Shown here: in pieces, positions 14,896 to 17,084 of the stretch
Numbering within the stretch: the stretch's first letter is position 1
Layout of the letters: each line of letters starts with the position of its first letter
Origin: Pseudomonadota bacterium
GTDB taxonomy: Bacteria > Pseudomonadota > Gammaproteobacteria > Competibacterales > Competibacteraceae
DNA length: 17,084 bases
Direction of reading: 5' to 3'
NCBI GenBank assembly: GCA_018262135.1
Contig: JAGTSD010000052.1
Location: 1 to 17,084, forward strand
Notes under the pieces: generated by a model
What the model was told of the DNA's origin: nothing
The model's input: only the letters and a program-made list of their open reading frames with translations
Databases searched by the model: none
Position numbers and translations under genes: made by a program

Positions 14896-16059
14896 TTACA
14901 GCACCCGCACGCTCAGAACACCCTCTACGGCGGCGATCTGCGCCACCACTTCGTCCAACACCGGGGTGGCGGTGTCCACCAGGGTGCAGGCAATTTCGCC
15001 GCGTGATTTGTTGAGCATGTCCAGGATGTTGATGCCGGCTCCCGAGATCGCCTTGGAGATCCGTTCGATCATGTGCGGAACGTTGGCGTTGACGATGGCC
15101 AGGCGCGGGCCGCCGTTGCGCGGCATGGTCATTTCCGGGAAGTTGACGGAATTGTGGACCGTGCCGCTCTCCAGATAATCCCGTACCTGATCGGCCACCA
15201 TGATCGCGCAGTTGTCCTCGGCCTCGACGGTGGAGGCGCCCAGATGCGGCAGCATGATAGTGCGCGGATGGTCCTTCAGCCGGCTGGTGGGGAAATCGCA
15301 GACGTAGGATTTCAACTTGCCGGCTTGCAAGGCATCATGAATGGCTTCCTCGTCCACCACGCCCTCGCGCGAGAAGTTCAGCAGGATCAGGCCGGGCTTG
15401 GCATTTTTCAGCAGGGGCGCGTTGATCAACTGGCGGGTAGCGTCGTTCAGCGGCACGTGCAGGGTCATGAAATCGGCCTGCGCCGCCATCTCGTTGACGC
15501 TCAGCGCCTGCTCGACTTGCGAGGACAGTTGCCAGGCATTGCTGACGGTGATATGCGGATCGTAGCCGATCACCCGCATGCCCAGCGCTCGGGCAGCGTT
15601 GGCGACCTTGACGCCGATCGCGCCCAGCCCGATTACGCCCAGGGTGCGGTTGGGCAGTTCGATGCCGACGAACTGTTTCTTGCCGGATTCCACCTGCTTG
15701 GACAGTTCGGCGTCGGTCCCTTGCAGCTTGCGGGCATAGTCCCAGGCCGGGCAGATGTTGCGGGCGGCCAGCAACATGCCGGCCAGCACCAGCTCCTTGA
15801 CGGCGTTGGCGTTGGCGCCGGGGGCGTTGAACACGCAAATGCCCTTGGCGGTCATCTGCGGCACGGGGATGTTGTTGACGCCGGCGCCGGCGCGGCCCAC
15901 CGCTTTGAGGCTGGCGGGAACCGGCCAGTCGTGCATGCTGTAGGAGCGCAACAGTACGGCGTCGGGGTGCTGGATTTCGGAAGCGATTTCGTAGCGGTTG
16001 CGGGGCAGGCGTTCCAGACCGGAAACGCTGATATTGTTGAGAGTCAGAATTTTATACAT
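14896..16059 (-). CDS. serA: D-3-phosphoglycerate dehydrogenase
   Basis: This 387-residue, ACT-containing form catalyses NAD-dependent oxidation of 3-phosphoglycerate, the first step of serine synthesis. The N-terminal substrate domain is followed by the Rossmann motif GVIGLGAIG (141..149), the catalytic Arg231 (NFSREG) and the catalytic His272 (PHLGAST). The normal catalytic-Glu segment (FPTEP in E. coli) reads FPTSR here, with Ser259 in place of Glu. The C-terminal ACT domain (about 319..387, with NVPHMIERI and GINILDM) usually binds serine as feedback inhibitor. ATG 16059 starts the recognisable protein; the frame is open to a GTG at 16089 with a strong but hairpin-buried GGAGG. It follows serC on the same strand. 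Confidence 0.93.
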   Translation of the reverse strand: MYKILTLNNISVSGLERLPRNRYEIASEIQHPDAVLLRSYSMHDWPVPASLKAVGRAGAGVNNIPVPQMTAKGICVFNAPGANANAVKELVLAGMLLAARNICPAWDYARKLQGTDAELSKQVESGKKQFVGIELPNRTLGVIGLGAIGVKVANAARALGMRVIGYDPHITVSNAWQLSSQVEQALSVNEMAAQADFMTLHVPLNDATRQLINAPLLKNAKPGLILLNFSREGVVDEEAIHDALQAGKLKSYVCDFPTSRLKDHPRTIMLPHLGASTVEAEDNCAIMVADQVRDYLESGTVHNSVNFPEMTMPRNGGPRLAIVNANVPHMIERISKAISGAGINILDMLNKSRGEIACTLVDTATPVLDEVVAQIAAVEGVLSVRVL

Positions 16060-16090
16060 CGTCTTCAAATCGGGTTGGATAGGAAACACT

Positions 16091-16113
16091 CCCTCCCCCC
16101 TTGTGGGGGAGGG
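16091..16113. repeat. Perfect G/C-run palindrome between serC and serA
   Basis: CCCTCCCCC (16091..16099) pairs perfectly with GGGGGAGGG (16105..16113), 9 bp around the 5-base loop CTTGT, between the serC stop and the serA start. More G follows on the plus strand (TGGGGGG). No T-run follows, so it does not look like an intrinsic terminator. It resembles the short C/G-run palindromes scattered through some gammaproteobacterial genomes; whether it recurs here cannot be tested in one window. Confidence 0.55.
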
Positions 16114-16123
16114 TGGGGGGTGA

Positions 16124-17084
16124 TCAGCCGCGCCGCTTCTGGAAATCGGCCATGAAGTCCACCAGCGCCTTGACGCCTTCCATGGGAACAGCGTTATAGA
16201 TGCTGGCGCGCATCCCGCCGACCGACCGGTGACCAGACAGCGTCAGCAGACCGGCGCTCTTGGCCTCGGCCAGGAACGGCTTGTCCAGCGCCTCGTCGGG
16301 CAGGATAAACGGTACGTTCATCCACGAGCGGCAGGCCGGGTCCACGGGATTCTTGTAGAAGCCGGATTCGTCGATGGCCTTGTAGAGCAGGTCCGCCTTG
16401 GCCTTGTTGCGCTCGCCCATCGCCGCCAGACCACCCTGCGCCTTCAGCCACTGGAATACCAGCCCGGCGATGTACCAGGCATAGGTGGGCGGGGTGTTGT
16501 ACATCGAACCGTCCTTGGCCATGGCGGCGTAGTCGAGCATGGTCGGCGTGCCGGCCACGGTCTGGCCCAGCAAATCCTCGCGGACGATGACGATGGTCAG
16601 GCCAGCGGGACCGATGTTCTTCTGAGCGCCGGCGTAGATGACCCCAAACTGGCTCACGTCCACCGGACGGGACAGCAGGGTGGACGACATATCCGCGGCC
16701 AGGGGCACGCTCACCTCGGGAATCGCGTGCATCTCGACGCCGCCGATGGTCTCGTTCGGCGTGCAGTGCAGATACGCGGCCTCGGGGTCGCACTTCCAGG
16801 TCTCGCGGGCCGGCACGGTGGTGAAGTTGACCGCCTCGGAACTGGCGACGACGTTGACCTGGCAGAACTTCTTGGCCTCGGAGATGGCCTTCTTCGACCA
16901 CTGTCCGGTGTTCAGATAGTCAGCCTTCGCCTTGCCGCGCAGCAGGTTCATGGGAACCATGGCGAACTGGCTGGATGCGCCACCCTGCAGGAACAGCACC
17001 TTGTAATTCGCGGGGATGGCGAGCAGTTCGCGCAGGTCGGCCTCGGCCTGTTCGGCGATGGAGACGAATTCCTTGCCGCGATGG
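16124..17084 (-). CDS. serC: Phosphoserine aminotransferase, start beyond window
   Basis: The frame is open to the right edge, where it still reads HRGKEFVSIAEQAE, so about 40 N-terminal residues lie outside. This PLP-dependent enzyme converts 3-phosphohydroxypyruvate, the SerA product, to phosphoserine; the family also acts in pyridoxine synthesis. Recognisable blocks are KVLFLQGGASSQFAM, AADMSS, VIYAGAQKNIGPAG with the PLP-binding Lys at codon 16619..16621, and HRSVGGMRASIYNA near the end. The catalytic core is complete. It lies just upstream of serA on the same strand, 64 bases apart, with a hairpin between, and probably shares a transcript with it. Confidence 0.96.
   Translation of the reverse strand, partial: HRGKEFVSIAEQAEADLRELLAIPANYKVLFLQGGASSQFAMVPMNLLRGKAKADYLNTGQWSKKAISEAKKFCQVNVVASSEAVNFTTVPARETWKCDPEAAYLHCTPNETIGGVEMHAIPEVSVPLAADMSSTLLSRPVDVSQFGVIYAGAQKNIGPAGLTIVIVREDLLGQTVAGTPTMLDYAAMAKDGSMYNTPPTYAWYIAGLVFQWLKAQGGLAAMGERNKAKADLLYKAIDESGFYKNPVDPACRSWMNVPFILPDEALDKPFLAEAKSAGLLTLSGHRSVGGMRASIYNAVPMEGVKALVDFMADFQKRRG

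Overview
The window is GC-rich, densely coded bacterial chromosome. The run accB-accC-prmA-dusB-fis (5904..10028, + strand) has the gene order and protein signatures of Gammaproteobacteria: Fis overlaps the end of dusB, and a remnant of aroQ lies just before accB. I infer a gammaproteobacterium, perhaps of a Competibacter-like lineage; that finer placement is a guess. No rRNA, tRNA, CRISPR array, phage gene or standard transposase was seen.

Layout. 1..1779 (+): 3' part of a glycogen-debranching enzyme, cut by the left edge. 1780..2254: no supportable gene. 2255..5399 (-): an XPB-like DEAH helicase followed by a DUF790/Bax1-type nuclease, a repair pair best known from archaea. The two genes are separated by a 557-bp element (3439..3995) with near-perfect 29-bp inverted ends, carrying a frameshifted GxxExxY-family gene on the opposite strand. 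One inverted end encodes part of the C-terminus of the helicase; the other sits immediately upstream of the nuclease start. 5400..5796: divergent promoter region. 5797..5895 (+): 32-codon remnant of aroQ. 5904..7758 (+): accB and accC, two subunits of acetyl-CoA carboxylase. 7838..8899 (+): prmA, whose normal stop seems lost so that it runs 124 bp into dusB. 8776..10028 (+): dusB and fis, overlapping by 4 bp. 10058..11863 (+): a HAD-IB phosphatase and a class I DAHP synthase. 11888..13090 (-): a YehP-like VWA protein. 13153..14843 (+): a zinc-ribbon NUDIX hydrolase, a 66-residue unknown protein and a coiled-coil unknown protein. 14896..17084 (-): serC (cut by the right edge) then serA, the first two steps of serine synthesis.

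How the genes fit together. Most of the window is housekeeping: fatty-acid initiation, translation-factor and tRNA modification, nucleoid control, aromatic and serine synthesis, glycogen breakdown. The accessory part is the helicase/nuclease operon with its inserted small element, and the NUDIX/unknown/coiled-coil group. The window also shows gene erosion: aroQ reduced to its first codons, prmA with a lost stop, and a frameshifted GxxExxY gene. The last two could be either real or assembly errors.
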